A stretch of DNA of 64,000 bases from Glutamicibacter sp. PS (GCA_031317595.1 JANCMB010000001.1:558001-622000); one strand, 5' to 3'. Counted from the first letter of the stretch, positions 54,428 to 64,000 are shown. Translations and numbers: made by a program. Notes: generated from the letters alone by a model not told the origin.

Positions 54428-56023
54428 ATGGACCCCTTGGAGATTGCCCGCTGGCAATTTGGCATCACAACCGTTTACCACTTCCTAATGGTGCCGTTGA
54501 CGATTGGCCTCGGGCTGACCGTCGCGGTACTACAATCCGTCTGGTTGCGTACCGGCAATGAGCATTGGCTGCGCATGACCAAATTTTGGGGCAAGCTGTT
54601 CCTCATTAACTTCGTGATGGGCGTGGCCACCGGCATCGTCCAGGAATTTCAGTTCGGCATGGCCTGGAGCGAATACAGTCGGTTCGTCGGGGACGTCTTC
54701 GGCGCCCCGCTGGCCATGGAAGCGCTACTAGCCTTCTTTGTCGAGTCCACCTTCCTGGGTTTGTGGATCTTCGGGTGGAAGAAACTTCCCGCGAAACTTC
54801 ACCTTGCCACCATCTGGTTAGCGGCACTGGCCAGCATCCTTTCGGCCTACTTCATTCTTGTAGCCAACTCATGGATGCAGCATCCGGTGGGTACCGAGAT
54901 CATCAACGGACGCGCAGTGATGACCGACCCTTGGGCCGTATTTACCAACAATACGGCGCTGGTCACCTTCCCGCACACGATCTTCGGCGCCTTCGCAGTG
55001 GCCGGCGGCTTCCTGCTGGGGATTTCGTGGTTTCACCTCTACCGGCGGCGGCGCGATGGCATTGATACCGTCGGCGCCGATGGCAAGGTGATCGTCGGCG
55101 AAGACCTGAGCAAGGGGCGGAACCGCGACAAAACGGACCATAAAGTCTGGCTGACCTCCCTACGCGTCGGCGCCGTTGTCGCCCTGGTGTCGTTCACCGG
55201 TGTCGCTTTCTCCGGCCACGAGCAGGCCAAACTGATGTTCGAGCAGCAGCCGATGAAGATGGCCGCAGCCGAGGCAGCCTGTCACGACGGAACTGGCTTC
55301 TCAGTGTTGACCATCGGTGATATTTCCAAGAGCGGCGCCACAGGCTGCGACGACATCGCCTTCGTCTTCGAACTGCCCGGCTTGCTATCGTTCCTGGCCA
55401 ATGGGGACTTCGACACCCCGGTCAAGGGCGTGAACACCCTGATCCCGGAGTACCAACAGAAGTACGGCACGCACTACCCGAATGAGCCGGGCTACGGTGA
55501 GCATGCCGGGCAGGAAATTAACTACGTGCCGGTCATGGAAGTGACCTATTGGGGCTTCCGACTGATGATCACCCTCGGCGGGCTCTCCGCGGTGGCCGCC
55601 GGTGTTGCGTTATGGCTGACCCGTAAGGGGACCGTTCCAGCGAATAAGTGGCTCTCCCGTCTGGCCCTGCTGGGCATAGCCGCACCCTTTGGCGCCAACT
55701 CCTTCGGGTGGATCTTTACCGAGCTGGGACGGCAACCCTTCGTGGTGGCCCCGAACCCGCAAATGGGCGGTGTTGACCAAGTCTTCATGTACACCGCCGC
55801 GGCCGTTTCGCCTTCGGTGAGCGCCGGCGAGATGCTCTTCTCGCTGATCGCACTAACCCTGGTGTATGGGGTGCTGCTGGTGGTCGAGCTTGTGTTGTTG
55901 ACCCGCTACATCCGTGGCGGGGTTGGTTCGGCGATGCCCGAGCTCACCAAGGATGACAAGCGGCATCCGAATGATGATCACGATCCATCCGATGACGGCG
56001 ACGTGCTCGCCTTCGCCTACTAG
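54428..56023 (+). CDS. cydA: Cytochrome bd ubiquinol/menaquinol oxidase subunit I CydA
   Basis: Main haem-bearing subunit of the bd oxidase, with high oxygen affinity and no proton pumping. The 531 residues start MDPLEIARWQFGITTVYHF, where H18 is the haem b595/d-region ligand position; other motifs are GWKKLPAKLHLATIW and VANSWMQHPVG, and GRQPF near the end of the core. The ATG follows GAAGGTGAGG. The frame is open to 54305, but this covers the operator region. cydB starts 18 bases on. Regulation by the divergent BlaI-type repressor is likely. Confidence 0.96.
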   Translation: MDPLEIARWQFGITTVYHFLMVPLTIGLGLTVAVLQSVWLRTGNEHWLRMTKFWGKLFLINFVMGVATGIVQEFQFGMAWSEYSRFVGDVFGAPLAMEALLAFFVESTFLGLWIFGWKKLPAKLHLATIWLAALASILSAYFILVANSWMQHPVGTEIINGRAVMTDPWAVFTNNTALVTFPHTIFGAFAVAGGFLLGISWFHLYRRRRDGIDTVGADGKVIVGEDLSKGRNRDKTDHKVWLTSLRVGAVVALVSFTGVAFSGHEQAKLMFEQQPMKMAAAEAACHDGTGFSVLTIGDISKSGATGCDDIAFVFELPGLLSFLANGDFDTPVKGVNTLIPEYQQKYGTHYPNEPGYGEHAGQEINYVPVMEVTYWGFRLMITLGGLSAVAAGVALWLTRKGTVPANKWLSRLALLGIAAPFGANSFGWIFTELGRQPFVVAPNPQMGGVDQVFMYTAAAVSPSVSAGEMLFSLIALTLVYGVLLVVELVLLTRYIRGGVGSAMPELTKDDKRHPNDDHDPSDDGDVLAFAY

Positions 56024-56041
56024 GAAGCAGAGGAACGACTC

Positions 56042-57067
56042 ATGGACTGGCTTCCCACGCTGTGGTTTATTCTGATCGCCGTACTCTGGTGCGGATATTT
56101 ATTCCTTGAAGGCTTCGATCTGGGCGTTGGCATGCTGATCGGGCTCGGGCGCGCCGATGAAAAACGTAAGCGCGTGCTGCTGAACACCATCGGGCCCGTC
56201 TGGGACGGAAACGAGGTCTGGTTATTGACTGCGGGCGGCGCCACTTTCGCGGCGTTCCCACACTGGTACGCCTCGCTCTTCTCGGCCCTCTACATACCGC
56301 TGGTGCTGGTGCTCCTAGCCTTGATCTTCCGCGCCGTCGCCTTTGAGTACCGCGGGAAGGCGACCACCCTGGTGACTCGTCGGCTCTGGGACCTCGCACT
56401 TGGACTGGGGTCCTTGGTCGCGGCTTTCGGGGTGGGCGCCATGCTGGCACTGACCACCACCGGTTTACCCCTGGACGCCAATGGCGACCGAGTCGGTGGG
56501 GCCTTCGCCTGGCTCAACGGGTACGCGCTACTCGGCGGCCTTGCGGTGGTGCTCTTCTGCCTGATTCACGCCTTGGCTTTCCTCGCATTGAAAACCGATG
56601 GACCCATCCGTCACGCAGCCAACCGACGGTTCACCCGGCTCGTACTGCCAGCCGTTCTGCCGTTGCTGGGCTGGGTGCTGATCGTGGTCAGCCGTAGTTC
56701 GTCGGTGGCGGCATGGGCGCTGACCGCGCTGGCCGTGGGGGCGCTGCTGTGTTCCTGGCTGTTCGCCAAGGCCGGCCGTGAGAAGCTCGCCTTCCTTGGC
56801 CTAGGGCTCATGTTGCTCGGTGGGGTCGCGGCGATCTTCACCGCCGCCTACCCGGTGGTGTTGCCCTCGAGCCTGGATGCCGCTTTCAACCTCACCGTGC
56901 ACAATGCTTCAAGCACGACCAGTACCCTGCAACTGATGAGCGTGGTGGCCGCATTCGGTGTCCCACTCGTATTGGCCTACCAAGCGTGGACCTACTGGGT
57001 GTTCCGCAAGCGTTTGCGCGAAGAACATATCCCCGAGCCCCATGCGGTGCTCTCGGTAGTCGACTAG
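56042..57067 (+). CDS. cydB: Cytochrome bd oxidase subunit II CydB
   Basis: Second bd subunit, 341 residues with about eight membrane segments. Typical signatures: LWFILIAVLWCGYLFLEGFDLGVGML, GPVWDGNEVWLL and FPHWYASLFSALYIPL. It has the usual length and follows cydA by 18 bases with an AGAGGAACG ribosome site. The cydDC gene begins 38 bases downstream, so cydA, cydB and cydDC are probably one operon. Confidence 0.96.
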   Translation: MDWLPTLWFILIAVLWCGYLFLEGFDLGVGMLIGLGRADEKRKRVLLNTIGPVWDGNEVWLLTAGGATFAAFPHWYASLFSALYIPLVLVLLALIFRAVAFEYRGKATTLVTRRLWDLALGLGSLVAAFGVGAMLALTTTGLPLDANGDRVGGAFAWLNGYALLGGLAVVLFCLIHALAFLALKTDGPIRHAANRRFTRLVLPAVLPLLGWVLIVVSRSSSVAAWALTALAVGALLCSWLFAKAGREKLAFLGLGLMLLGGVAAIFTAAYPVVLPSSLDAAFNLTVHNASSTTSTLQLMSVVAAFGVPLVLAYQAWTYWVFRKRLREEHIPEPHAVLSVVD

Positions 57068-57105
57068 GCGACCGCGCCCACTCCGTATTTCGAAAGGCAC
57101 AACAG

Positions 57106-60100
57106 ATGAGATCACCGCGCTTTCTCCCCAGTGCACTGATGACGCGCGCCCAGCTGGCCGCCTTGGCGGCCTTCAGTGTGCTCAAGGCCGCCGGTCTGAT
57201 CCTTCTGGCTACCGGATTGGGCCGGTGGCTTGCCGGGCTGGCAGGGGAGAGCCAGCCAGCGGGCAGTTACCTGTATCTTGCCGTCGCCGGCGCGTTGCTG
57301 CGTGCCATCGCGGCCTGGGGATTGTCCTTGGCCTCGCGCCGACTGGGCAGCGGGGCCAAGGAGCGGCTGCGCGCCCAGCTGTTACGCACCGCCGCCAGAC
57401 GTCCGGTGATCGGGGTGGATGAGGATGATTTCTCGGTGCCCGGTACCGCGACCTTAGCCAGCCACGGGATCGACAAGCTCGACGACTACTTCGGCAAGTT
57501 CATTCCGGCGTTCACTTCGGCGGCCGTGCTTCCGGTGCTACTGGGCGCCTACACGTTGTACGTGGATTGGCTCAGCGCGCTGATTCTAGCGCTGACCATT
57601 CCGCTTGTTCCCCTGTTCATGGCGCTCATTGGCCTGCACACCCAAGATACGATCCGTGACTCGCAACAGAGCCTCGACGCGCTGTCGAAGCAACTCTACG
57701 AGTTGGCCTTGGGGCTACCGGCGCTCATAGGTTTGGGGCGAGCCCGAGAGCATGGCAACGCCATGGCCCGAGCCTCTGACCGGTACCGGCAGGCAACGAT
57801 GGCGAACCTGCGCACCGTATTCATGTCGAGTTTCTGGCTGGAGCTGATCTCCACGCTATCGGTGGCGGTCCTAGCGGTCACCATCGGTGTGCGCCTAGTC
57901 GGTGGCGACATGGAGCTTTCGGCCGGGCTTATCATTTTGATTCTGGCCCCGGAGGTCTTTGGCTCGCTACGCGAAGTGGGATCGGCCTACCACGCCGCCG
58001 ATGAAGGATTAGCCGCCTATGACCGGTTACAGAATTTCCACCCCACTTCGAAGGCGCCAGCCGACGCGCAGGAGCAATCCGAGCCGAAGGACGATAGCGC
58101 ACTTCAGGTACAGGCACTGACCCTTTGCTACCCAGGGCACGAACCGGTGTATCGGAACTATTCGCTACGGCTTCACTTCGGGCAGCGCCAGCTGTTGGAC
58201 ACCCCCAGCGGTACCGGGAAATCAACCCTGCTCACGGCCATCGCCGAAAGCCGGCTTGGGCCCGCGGCCTTTGCACCGCAGCTTCTTAGCGGACGGATCA
58301 CCCTCGGCACCAATCCTGCGGTGATCAGCCAGCATCCGCAATTTAGTGAGCCCACCGGTCGACACCAGCTAATGCTCGACGCCTCGCAGGCCAGTGAAAC
58401 GCAGATTGGCGAGATGTGCCAGCGGCTGGGACTGGCTCCCTTGCTCGATGCGCCGATCGCCGGATACTCACCGGGGGAGTTACGTCGTCTCGAAGTCGCC
58501 CGCGCATGCTTGGCGGTGCACAGCGATCCCACCGTGCGCCTGTTGCTCGCCGATGAGCCGACCGCGCATCTGGACAGCGAGAACGCCCGGGTTGTACGCG
58601 AACTACTCGAGGAATTGCCCGCGGACTGCGCGGTGCTGCTGGCCAGCCACGATCCGCTACTAGGTGGCACGCAGGCCGCGGTCAGCCGATCCCAACAACG
58701 AACCGAAGCGGCGAGCGATACCGAACCCCAGCACACGGCCGGCGAGATGTCGGCGCCGACTCAGGCCACCGCAGCATCCAAGCGACCAACGTGGCGCCCG
58801 AGCCGCGAACTGCTTCGCACCTTCCCATCGGCCCGTAAGGCCATCGGGTATGGGGCGCTGTCCTTGCTCTGTGCCACCGCGCTGGCTGCGCTCAGCGGGT
58901 GGCTGATCGTGCAGGCCAGCTACCAGCCGGCCATCCTGCATTTGACGGTTGCCTTTGTGGCCGTACGCACCCTGGGGATCGGCCGGGCAGTGTTCCGTTA
59001 CCTCGAACAACTCGCGGTTCACGATGCGGTGCTGCGATATGCCACCGCCCTGCGCGAGAAGATCTGGAACGCCATGGTGAGCGATCCGGCACGTTGGGGA
59101 CTGATGGGACGGGGCAACAAGGTGTTGCGCTACCTGCTGGCCGAGGTCGACCAACTGCGCGATCTGCTCGCCCGGGTCATTTTCCCTCCCATTACCGCCG
59201 CGCTGACCATGCTGGCGGCCTGTGTTGCGCTATGGCTGATCCAGCCGAGCTTTGGGATGGCGGCACTGGTTCTCCTGCTCGTGCTCGGCGGACCGCTGGC
59301 ACTCGGGGTACGAGCCATCGAAGGCAAACAACTGGCCGAGGCCAACTTGCATCGGGTACGTGTGAGCGAGCAGACCATGAGCTTGCTACGGCACCGGTTC
59401 GCCCTACGCGCCTACAACCGCTTGGATGACAAGCTAGGGCACTTGGCACAGGCCGAAAGCCAAAACACCGCACGGATACGCCGCCAAGCCTGGGGGCAGG
59501 GGATTGGGCCAGCGCTCGCCGGACTATCTTGCGCGTTGCTGGCCGTGCACGTTATCGCCACCAGCCAGGTAGACGCCGCCCAAACGGCCTTGGCCGTACT
59601 GCTCGCCCTCGCGCTGGCCGACCCGGCCGGTGGGGCCATGAGCGCGGTGCAGAACTTCGCGGCCCTGCGCACAGCCACCGACCGGATGAGCGCACAAGGG
59701 TTGAACGCCCCACAATCACAGCTCGCGAGCGAATCCGAGGTGCCCGACGTGCACGGCTACGAACTGACCGACCTGAACCTGAGCTACCAAACCGACTGGG
59801 TAATCGTCCAAGGGCTCAACGCGCGTATCGAACCGGGCCAGTGGACCTCGATCACCGGACCGTCGGGCGCCGGAAAATCCACCCTGATGGCCGCGTTACT
59901 CGGGGCGTTGAAACCTAGCGACGGCACCCTCACCCTGCTTGACGCGCAGGGAGGGGCGGTGGCTGCGCCGGAGGGCCTGCTGCCGGTGGCTTGGTGTCCC
60001 CAGGAGGCACACCTGTTTGATTCCACGGTGCGCCGCAACCTGCTCTTGGGGGTACGTGGAGAACTGCCCAGCGACGACACTCTGCGCCAGACTCTACGGG

Positions 60101-60441
60101 CCGTCGGACTCGAGCGCTGGTTAGCCGAGCAGCCACACGGGTTGGACACCCGAATCGGCAGTTCGGGCCATAACCTCTCCGGCGGTCAACGTTGTAAGTT
60201 GGCGGTGGCCCGCGCACTGCTCGGTGGCGGCCAAGTGATCCTGCTCGATGAACCCACCGCCCACCTCGGAACGGATGAATCAGCCGAGCTGATGCAGAGC
60301 CTGCGGACCGCGCTCGCCGGACGCACCGTCGTGCTTATCACGCACGATGCGTCCTTGGCCGCTAGCTGCCCCGGACGCATCGTGCTTCCTAGGCTAGAGC
60401 AGCACGCCACCGTCGTCGAAGGGCAAGGTGTCCTCGCCTAG
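57106..60441 (+). CDS. cydDC: Fused CydD-CydC thiol reductant ABC exporter
   Basis: One 1111-residue protein carries both halves of the heterodimeric exporter of cysteine/glutathione needed for bd oxidase assembly. Half one (about 1-545): six-helix domain and an ATPase with S368-G-T-G-K-S Walker A, an atypical signature SPGEL (455-459) and Walker B LLLADE (D483-E484). Half two (about 560-1111): six-helix domain, then GPSGAGKS (918-925), a canonical LSGGQ (1024-1028) and D1048-E1049. The ATG at 57106 follows GAAAGG; an extended frame (56986) reads inside cydB. Its 3' end overlaps parC on the other strand by 48 bases. Confidence 0.93.
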   Translation: MRSPRFLPSALMTRAQLAALAAFSVLKAAGLILLATGLGRWLAGLAGESQPAGSYLYLAVAGALLRAIAAWGLSLASRRLGSGAKERLRAQLLRTAARRPVIGVDEDDFSVPGTATLASHGIDKLDDYFGKFIPAFTSAAVLPVLLGAYTLYVDWLSALILALTIPLVPLFMALIGLHTQDTIRDSQQSLDALSKQLYELALGLPALIGLGRAREHGNAMARASDRYRQATMANLRTVFMSSFWLELISTLSVAVLAVTIGVRLVGGDMELSAGLIILILAPEVFGSLREVGSAYHAADEGLAAYDRLQNFHPTSKAPADAQEQSEPKDDSALQVQALTLCYPGHEPVYRNYSLRLHFGQRQLLDTPSGTGKSTLLTAIAESRLGPAAFAPQLLSGRITLGTNPAVISQHPQFSEPTGRHQLMLDASQASETQIGEMCQRLGLAPLLDAPIAGYSPGELRRLEVARACLAVHSDPTVRLLLADEPTAHLDSENARVVRELLEELPADCAVLLASHDPLLGGTQAAVSRSQQRTEAASDTEPQHTAGEMSAPTQATAASKRPTWRPSRELLRTFPSARKAIGYGALSLLCATALAALSGWLIVQASYQPAILHLTVAFVAVRTLGIGRAVFRYLEQLAVHDAVLRYATALREKIWNAMVSDPARWGLMGRGNKVLRYLLAEVDQLRDLLARVIFPPITAALTMLAACVALWLIQPSFGMAALVLLLVLGGPLALGVRAIEGKQLAEANLHRVRVSEQTMSLLRHRFALRAYNRLDDKLGHLAQAESQNTARIRRQAWGQGIGPALAGLSCALLAVHVIATSQVDAAQTALAVLLALALADPAGGAMSAVQNFAALRTATDRMSAQGLNAPQSQLASESEVPDVHGYELTDLNLSYQTDWVIVQGLNARIEPGQWTSITGPSGAGKSTLMAALLGALKPSDGTLTLLDAQGGAVAAPEGLLPVAWCPQEAHLFDSTVRRNLLLGVRGELPSDDTLRQTLRAVGLERWLAEQPHGLDTRIGSSGHNLSGGQRCKLAVARALLGGGQVILLDEPTAHLGTDESAELMQSLRTALAGRTVVLITHDASLAASCPGRIVLPRLEQHATVVEGQGVLA

Positions 60442-63012
60442 TTGCACAGTGGGACGAGACGGGGTCTCGGCCGGAGCCTCGGCGGGGGTCGCCGGCTGAG
60501 CCGACGCCGCCGCAGGCGCGCCGTTGTCTCCGGGTTGTTCCAGACTGCCGCCGATCAAGCCGATGCTGTGCGCCAGCGGCGCCCCGGAACCGTCACGCTT
60601 GGCAAACTCGGTCGGTAGCGCACGGACCACGCCGGCAGGCGAGGAGGCACGTGCCGGTCCGAGGCCGGCAAAGCCCAGCTGCAGATGATCTTCACCCTTG
60701 ACGAAACGCTGCGCCCGCACACCGGCGGTGGCACGTCCCTTGGCCGGGAACTCGTCAAAGTGGCTGAGTTTGACCGACTGCCCTGAGGTGCCCGGCAGCG
60801 ACTGGGCACCGGCCGCGACCGTGGCCACCACCGCGTCCTGTGCACCGGACGGCACCACACCAAAGAAGATCGCGGTGTCGTTTTCGGCCAGTTTGATACC
60901 GGCCATACCGCGACCGGTGCGGCCCTGAGGGCGCACCGCGGACGCCGCGAAACGCAGGAGCTGGGCGCCGCGGGAGATGAATACGAGCTCATCGTCATCG
61001 TCGGCCGGAGCAGCACCGAGGACGGTATCGCCGTCCTTGAGGGTAATCGCCTCGAACTCATCGCGGTTCAGCGGGTACTCGGGGTTGACCCGTTTGACCA
61101 CGCCCTGAGCGGTGCCAAGGGCGAGCACCCGATTCAGCGGCACGAGAGCGATGGCCTTTTCATCCTTGGGCAGGCGCAAGAACTCGGCCACCGGAACACC
61201 TTGGGCCAGGGGTGGGAAACCATGATGTTCGGCGATCACGGGCACATCGATCAGCGAAACCCTCAGGATGCGTCCCTTGGAGGTCAACGCGCCGATTTCG
61301 CCGCGGGCACTGGTAGCCACCTGCGACGAAAGAATGTCATGTTTCAACCGCGGACCGGAGAAATCAACGGCCGTGCGGTCCTGCGTGCGAGCGATCTGAC
61401 CGGTGGCCGAGAGCATGGCCCAGCACGGAGTGTCGGCGACCTCCATGGCCATGGTTGCTTTCTTGCCCGTGCCGACCGGTTCGGGCATGGCCGTGCCCTT
61501 GAGCGCGGCCAGATCGGCGGACTTGCTCAACTTGGTGCGCCGATCAGTGCCAAAGGTCTCGGAGATTTCGGCGAGCTCGTCGGACACCACCTGACGAAGC
61601 CGCGCGTCGGAGCCCAAAATCTCGAGCAGTTCGGCGATTTCCGCCCGCAGCTGCTCTGCCTCGGCCTCGAGTTCGATGCGTGAATACTTCGTCAGCTGGC
61701 GCAAACGAAGTTCCAGAATGTGACTTGCCTGTTCCTCGGACAGGTCGAAGACGGTCATCAGGCGTTCGCGCGCCTCAGCGGTCTGCTCCGAGGACCGAAT
61801 GATCGCAATGACATCGTCGATATCGACGATTGCGATCAAGAGACCCTCGACCAGGTGCAGGCGTTCCTGGCGCTTCTTCAAACGGTACTCGGTACGACGA
61901 CGCACCACCTCGAGACGGTGATCCACATAGACCTGCAGCAGCTCGCGCAACCCCAGGGTGCGCGGCTGACCGTTGACCAGCGCCACGTTGTTGATGCCGA
62001 AGGAATCTTCCATCGGGGTGTACTTATACAGCCCGGCAAGCACGGCATTGGGGTTGAAGCCGTTCTTCAGCTCAATGACCAGCTTCAAACCGTGGCTGCG
62101 GTCGGTCAGATCCACGACATCCGAGATGCCGGTGATCTTCTTGTTGGTCACCCCGTCCTTGATCTTTTCGATGACCTTCTCGGGGCCGACCCCGTAGGGA
62201 AGCTCGGTAACCACAAGGGCGGACTTGCGCGCCGAAACCTTCTCGAGCGCCACGGTGGCACGGGTGCGGAAGGCACCGCGCCCGGTCGCGTAAGCATCCT
62301 TGATACCGTCGAGGCCCACAATGGTGCCGCCGGAGGGCAGATCGGGGCCCGGCACAAACTTCATCAGCTCGGCCAGGGTGGCCTCGGGGTTCTCGATAAG
62401 GTGGCGGGCGGCGGCGATCACCTCACGCAGATTGTGCGGGGCCATATTCGTGGCCATACCCACCGCAATACCAGTGGTGCCGTTGACCAGTAGGTTGGGG
62501 AAGGCCGCCGGTAGCACTTCGGGCTGCATGAACTGATTGTCGTAGTTCGGTACGAAGCGCACCACGTCTTCATCGAGGTTCGCAGTCATCGCCACGGCCG
62601 AGGCCGCCAATCGGGTTTCGGTGTAACGGGCCGCGGCCGGACCATCGTCCAAGGAACCAAAGTTGCCGTGGCCATCGATCAGCGGCAAGCGCAGGGAGAA
62701 AGACTGGGCCATACGCACCATGGCGTCGTAGATGGCCGCGTCACCGTGCGGGTGGAGCTTACCCATCACCTCGCCCACCACGCGGGCACTCTTCACGTGG
62801 CCCTTGTCCGGGCGCAAGCCCATTTGCGCCATCTGGAACAGGATGCGTCGCTGCACCGGCTTCAGCCCGTCACGGGCGTCGGGCAGGGCACGGGAGTAAA
62901 TCACGGAGTAGGCATACTCCAGGAACGAAGACTCCATTTCATTGGTCACGTCGATGTCGACGATATTTTCCACGAAATCTGCGGGAATCTCTTCAGTCTT
63001 CTTGCGAGCCAT
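60394..63012 (-). CDS. parC: DNA topoisomerase IV subunit A ParC
   Basis: DNA-cleaving subunit, 872 residues. The opening [29 protein letters not shown]-type region is the GyrA/ParC signature; the catalytic tyrosine is in [10 protein letters not shown], and the quinolone region [20 protein letters not shown] is intact. A coiled coil and a six-bladed beta-pinwheel C-terminal domain follow, without a canonical GyrA box (QRRGGKG), favouring ParC. The ATG at 63012 begins [10 protein letters not shown]; an upstream start (63081) is unlikely. parE is convergent 8 kb away. Confidence 0.92.
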   Translation of the reverse strand: MARKKTEEIPADFVENIVDIDVTNEMESSFLEYAYSVIYSRALPDARDGLKPVQRRILFQMAQMGLRPDKGHVKSARVVGEVMGKLHPHGDAAIYDAMVRMAQSFSLRLPLIDGHGNFGSLDDGPAAARYTETRLAASAVAMTANLDEDVVRFVPNYDNQFMQPEVLPAAFPNLLVNGTTGIAVGMATNMAPHNLREVIAAARHLIENPEATLAELMKFVPGPDLPSGGTIVGLDGIKDAYATGRGAFRTRATVALEKVSARKSALVVTELPYGVGPEKVIEKIKDGVTNKKITGISDVVDLTDRSHGLKLVIELKNGFNPNAVLAGLYKYTPMEDSFGINNVALVNGQPRTLGLRELLQVYVDHRLEVVRRRTEYRLKKRQERLHLVEGLLIAIVDIDDVIAIIRSSEQTAEARERLMTVFDLSEEQASHILELRLRQLTKYSRIELEAEAEQLRAEIAELLEILGSDARLRQVVSDELAEISETFGTDRRTKLSKSADLAALKGTAMPEPVGTGKKATMAMEVADTPCWAMLSATGQIARTQDRTAVDFSGPRLKHDILSSQVATSARGEIGALTSKGRILRVSLIDVPVIAEHHGFPPLAQGVPVAEFLRLPKDEKAIALVPLNRVLALGTAQGVVKRVNPEYPLNRDEFEAITLKDGDTVLGAAPADDDDELVFISRGAQLLRFAASAVRPQGRTGRGMAGIKLAENDTAIFFGVVPSGAQDAVVATVAAGAQSLPGTSGQSVKLSHFDEFPAKGRATAGVRAQRFVKGEDHLQLGFAGLGPARASSPAGVVRALPTEFAKRDGSGAPLAHSIGLIGGSLEQPGDNGAPAAASAQPATPAEAPAETPSRPTVQLGEDTLPFDDGGVLL

Positions 63013-63098
63013 TGCTCTGATTGCGCCCTTCATCTGCTGCGGCCTGATTGCTGCGGGCCACGCCTGAACCGATCCGTGCATGGATCGACTGGCGTGGC

Positions 63099-63113
63099 TA
63101 ACATAAGCCTATG
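63099..63113 (+). promoter_or_regulatory. Acetyltransferase fusion gene -10 element, leaderless start
   Basis: TAACAT (63099-63104), six bases, then the ATG at 63111, with no ribosome site. The parC start is 98 bases away on the other strand. Confidence 0.5.
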
Positions 63114-64000
63114 GTGGATCGTAAACTTTCCTCGGCATATCCAGCTCATTGGGAGGCCGATGTTGTGTTGCGCGATGGCACCACGGCGCACCTGCGGCCC
63201 ATTACCCCGGCCGACGCGCAAGCACTCCAGGCCATGCACAAGCTGCAATCCCAGACCTCGGTCTACCTGCGCTATTTTACGTACAAGTCCTCATTGACTG
63301 CCAAAGAGCTGGACCGGTTCACCCACGTCGACCACCGGGATCGGGTGGCCATCACGGTTTTGCGCGGCGAGAAAATCATTGGCGTGGGACGTTATGACCG
63401 GCTTGATGATCCAAGCCAGGCCGAGGTGGCCTTCAACGTGGCCGATGAATTCCAGGGCACCGGCATCGGATCCATTCTGCTCGAACATCTTGCCGCGGCG
63501 GCCCGTGAAAACGGTATCGGGAAGTTTGTCGCGGAGGTGCTGCCGGAAAACCGCAAGATGATCACGGTGTTCTCCGAGGCCGGATACGCGGTTGCGAAGC
63601 GCTTCGAGGACGGCGTGGTGATGCTCGAATTCCCGATCGACCCGACTGATCGCTCTCGCGAAGTCACCGAGGCGCGCGAGCACCGCTCCGAGTCGCAGTC
63701 CGTGGCGGGGCTCTTAGCCCCCCGGTCCATCGCGGTGGTTGGGGCCAGCCGTAACTGGGGGAGCCTGGGGCGCGATGTTCTCGATCGGATCGTGGAGTCC
63801 GGTTTCACCGGGGCGGTGTACGCGGTCAACGAACAGGCCTTTGAGATTGGCGGGCTACCCAGCTACGCCAAACTCAGCGAGATTCCTGGCCCCATCGATC
63901 TCGCGGTCATCTGCGTCCCGCGCGACCGCGTGGCCCAAGTGGTGGCCGATGGCGCCAGCAACGGCATTAAGGGCCTGCTGGTGATGAGTGCCGGCTACGA
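63111..64000 (+). CDS. GNAT acetyltransferase fused to a CoA-binding/acyl-CoA synthetase domain, 3'-truncated
   Basis: The frame is open from the ATG to the window end (296 codons), so the stop is outside. An N-terminal GNAT domain (about 20-175) has the acetyl-CoA loop DEFQGTGIGSILLEHL. After a linker, a CoA-binding domain of the ADP-forming acyl-CoA synthetase family starts at about 200 (LAPRSIAVVGASRNWGSLG, DLAVICVPRDRV). This order, GNAT first, is found in actinobacterial Pat-like lysine acetyltransferases, which modify acetyl-CoA synthetase and other proteins. The full domain set cannot be seen. Confidence 0.85.
   Translation, partial: MVDRKLSSAYPAHWEADVVLRDGTTAHLRPITPADAQALQAMHKLQSQTSVYLRYFTYKSSLTAKELDRFTHVDHRDRVAITVLRGEKIIGVGRYDRLDDPSQAEVAFNVADEFQGTGIGSILLEHLAAAARENGIGKFVAEVLPENRKMITVFSEAGYAVAKRFEDGVVMLEFPIDPTDRSREVTEAREHRSESQSVAGLLAPRSIAVVGASRNWGSLGRDVLDRIVESGFTGAVYAVNEQAFEIGGLPSYAKLSEIPGPIDLAVICVPRDRVAQVVADGASNGIKGLLVMSAGY

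Noticed and set aside
56986-57105. A 40-residue N-terminal extension of CydDC reading inside cydB
   Set aside because: It lies within cydB, has no ribosome site, and the ATG at 57106 has a good GAAAGG site and starts just before the first membrane helix.
1-64000. Search for mobile elements, CRISPR repeats, tRNA and rRNA genes
   Set aside because: No transposase, integrase, direct-repeat array, cloverleaf or rRNA sequence was seen; the window appears to be stable core chromosome.

Overview
The window is a stretch of actinobacterial chromosome, most likely from the family Micrococcaceae (Arthrobacter/Glutamicibacter-like). This rests on moderately high GC with actinobacterial codon use, the order of the division and cell-wall cluster (rsmH to divIVA with sepF and yggT), DUF4191/DUF4192/DUF7455 family proteins, a polyphosphate glucokinase, two type I glutamine synthetases plus GlnE, a separate ParE/ParC pair, and a MurE specificity loop (DDPH) that fits an L-lysine peptidoglycan. 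The genus is an inference. Coding density is high. I see no rRNA, tRNA, CRISPR array, prophage or insertion sequence, and no gene-free gap above about 300 bases.

Layout. (1) 1-18315: the dcw cluster, all on the + strand: rsmH (cut by the window edge), an FtsL-like protein, ftsI, murE, murF, mraY, murD, ftsW, murG, murC, ftsQ, ftsZ, pgeF, sepF, yggT, divIVA, then lspA. Many neighbours overlap by 4-19 bases, so translation is probably coupled. (2) 18312-24898: rluD, dnaE, hisD, nrdR. (3) 24982-29343: ppgK and map on the - strand, a small acidic protein, panB (-), then glnA2 (+). (4) 29353-35856: glnE, a small conserved protein, glnA1 (-) behind a four-box GlnR-like operator, an RDD membrane protein and a DUF4191 membrane protein. 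(5) 36001-44882: lipoate and 2-oxoacid dehydrogenase functions: lipB-lipA, a divergent transmembrane Ser/Thr kinase-like protein, a small membrane protein, the E2 acyltransferase, lpd and pepA. (6) 45115-50379: PAC2 protein, MFS transporter, DUF4192 protein, primary sigma factor sigA, DUF7455 zinc protein. (7) 50592-63012: parE and parC flank a respiratory island: a BlaI-type repressor and an M56 protease (-) divergent from cydA, cydB and a fused cydDC (+). (8) The window ends inside a GNAT/CoA-binding fusion protein.

The strongest candidate for something new is the blaI-M56 / cydABDC locus. The 273-bp divergent intergenic region holds three copies of a dyad (TTTCTAC-N5-GTAGAAA), placed over the candidate promoters of both blaI and cydA. 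This suggests that a proteolysis-relieved repressor of the BlaI/BlaR1 type controls cytochrome bd. A second genome-style pattern is a set of genes whose TAnnnT -10 hexamer lies 6-7 bases before the start codon with no Shine-Dalgarno sequence, the signature of leaderless mRNAs.
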